Shown piece by piece: positions 63,496-64,000 of a DNA stretch of 64,000 nt (positions are counted from its first letter, which is position 1; the number at the start of each line of letters is the position of its first letter). Source of the stretch: Verrucomicrobiaceae bacterium UBA1938 (GTDB lineage: Bacteria; Verrucomicrobiota; Verrucomicrobiia; Verrucomicrobiales; Verrucomicrobiaceae). A model generated the notes under the pieces. The model ran no database searches, had not been told where the DNA came from, and saw nothing but the letters and a program-made list of their open reading frames with translations. The stretch covers positions 166,306 through 230,305 of the forward strand of contig DDFC01000036.1 of the NCBI GenBank assembly GCA_002336895.1, given 5' to 3'. Position numbers and translations under genes: made by a program.

Positions 63496-63969
63496 ATGAA
63501 AAAGCTGCTCACCACCACCCTGTTCATTCTCTCTCTGGCTTTCACCGCCAGCGCCGCCGACAAAGACAAACACGATCACGAAACCAAGGCTGGCCCAACT
63601 GGCGGCAGGCTCATTACTGAAGTCGAACCCCATGTCGAGTTCTTCGTTAACAAGGATAAAAAGGTCGAAATCCGCTTCATTGATGACGCCATGAAGGTTG
63701 TGGCCCCTGGCACTCAGGTCATCAGCGTCACCCTTGGCGACCGCTCAGCTCCTACTAAACTGAACTTCACCAAAGATGGCGAAAAGCTGATCTCTGACAA
63801 AGCCGTCCCTGAAGGCAACGACCTCCCCACCGTGGTGCAAATCCGCGAGAAAGAAGGTGCCAAAGCCATCAATGAAAAGTTCAACCTTAACCTTAACGAC
63901 TGCCCCACCTGCAAGAACAAGGAATACGCCTGCACCTGTGCGCACGGCGACGAGGAGAAAAAGAAATAA
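63496..63969 (+). CDS. Small exported knuckle protein, module 2
   Basis: 157 residues from ATG 63496: signal peptide (MKKLLTTTLFILSLAFTASAA), then KDKHDHETKAGPTGG, a beta-rich body and a C-terminal cluster CPTCKNKEYACTC followed by AHGDEEKKK. It is the paralogue of the module 1 terminal gene; both keep C-x2-C-x6-C-x-C. Likely a periplasmic metal chaperone or sponge acting with the pump. Confidence 0.8.
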   Translation: MKKLLTTTLFILSLAFTASAADKDKHDHETKAGPTGGRLITEVEPHVEFFVNKDKKVEIRFIDDAMKVVAPGTQVISVTLGDRSAPTKLNFTKDGEKLISDKAVPEGNDLPTVVQIREKEGAKAINEKFNLNLNDCPTCKNKEYACTCAHGDEEKKK

Positions 63970-64000
63970 CTGCACGACCGCAATCCGCAGTGCCGCTCGC

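Larger units (their letters stand above)
40560..64000 (+). mobile_element. Putative integrative element (left end at a tRNA 3' fragment; right end not in window)
   Basis: Starts with the tRNA fragment and a tyrosine recombinase gene and includes AT-richer orphan genes, plasmid/phage-type functions (DUF932, PD-(D/E)XK nuclease, a second sliding clamp, DNA ligase) and metal resistance cargo. No relaxase, type IV secretion or replication initiator gene was seen, so whether it is conjugative is open. I found no second copy of the attachment sequence by eye, so the right boundary is drawn only at the window end. Confidence 0.65.

Overview
The window looks like a high-GC chromosome segment from the phylum Verrucomicrobiota, probably Prosthecobacter-like. 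This is inferred from gene content: DUF1549/DUF1553 and DUF1501 proteins of planctomycete/verrucomicrobial type, a giant PVC-type haem-binding dehydrogenase, a pre-peptidase-domain protein, and scarce Shine-Dalgarno sites. No 16S gene is present to confirm it.

Positions 1 to about 40,500 are ordinary chromosome. They carry biosynthesis genes (leuA, panD, panB, cdd), RNA and DNA maintenance genes (an rsmA-Nudix fusion, a NYN-domain ribonuclease, ruvB), and exported catabolic proteins (PVC dehydrogenase, TIM-barrel isomerase, PIG-L deacetylase, CehA-like PHP hydrolase). There is also a three-gene minus-strand operon (DUF1549/DUF1553 with WD40, DUF1501, pre-peptidase protein), a fused hydantoinase/oxoprolinase, an ABC exporter pair, an APC permease, an MFS transporter and a large vWA-domain protein.

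At 40,560 the chromosome is interrupted. The 3' end of a tRNA (T-arm, acceptor strand and CCA, minus strand) stands without its 5' part and is followed at once by a tyrosine recombinase. This is the expected left end of a tRNA-targeted integrative element; its right end was not found and probably lies past 64,000. Inside come two AT-richer orphan genes (41.9 and 49.9 kb) around a 43.1-49.4 kb cassette: a conserved unknown protein coupled to a Cas4/AddB-like PD-(D/E)XK nuclease with an Fe-S cysteine set, two small membrane proteins in overlapping frames, a WGR-domain ATP-dependent DNA ligase, a DnaN (sliding clamp) paralogue with an extra C-terminal tail, a tiny ORF and a DUF932 protein. Most junctions of this cassette carry a strong hairpin close to the next start codon.

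From 51.0 kb to the end lie two tandem heavy-metal RND efflux modules with the same five-gene order: Cys/His-rich secreted head protein, TolC-like outer-membrane factor, periplasmic adaptor, RND pump, and a small exported protein ending in a C-x2-C-x6-C-x-C knuckle. The two terminal small proteins are paralogues. The first adaptor is a minimal lipoprotein; the second has a His-rich C-terminal extension and a membrane anchor. A similar 18-19 base element precedes both head genes. The best candidates for something little described are the ligase/clamp/nuclease cassette and the duplicated efflux module with its knuckle proteins.
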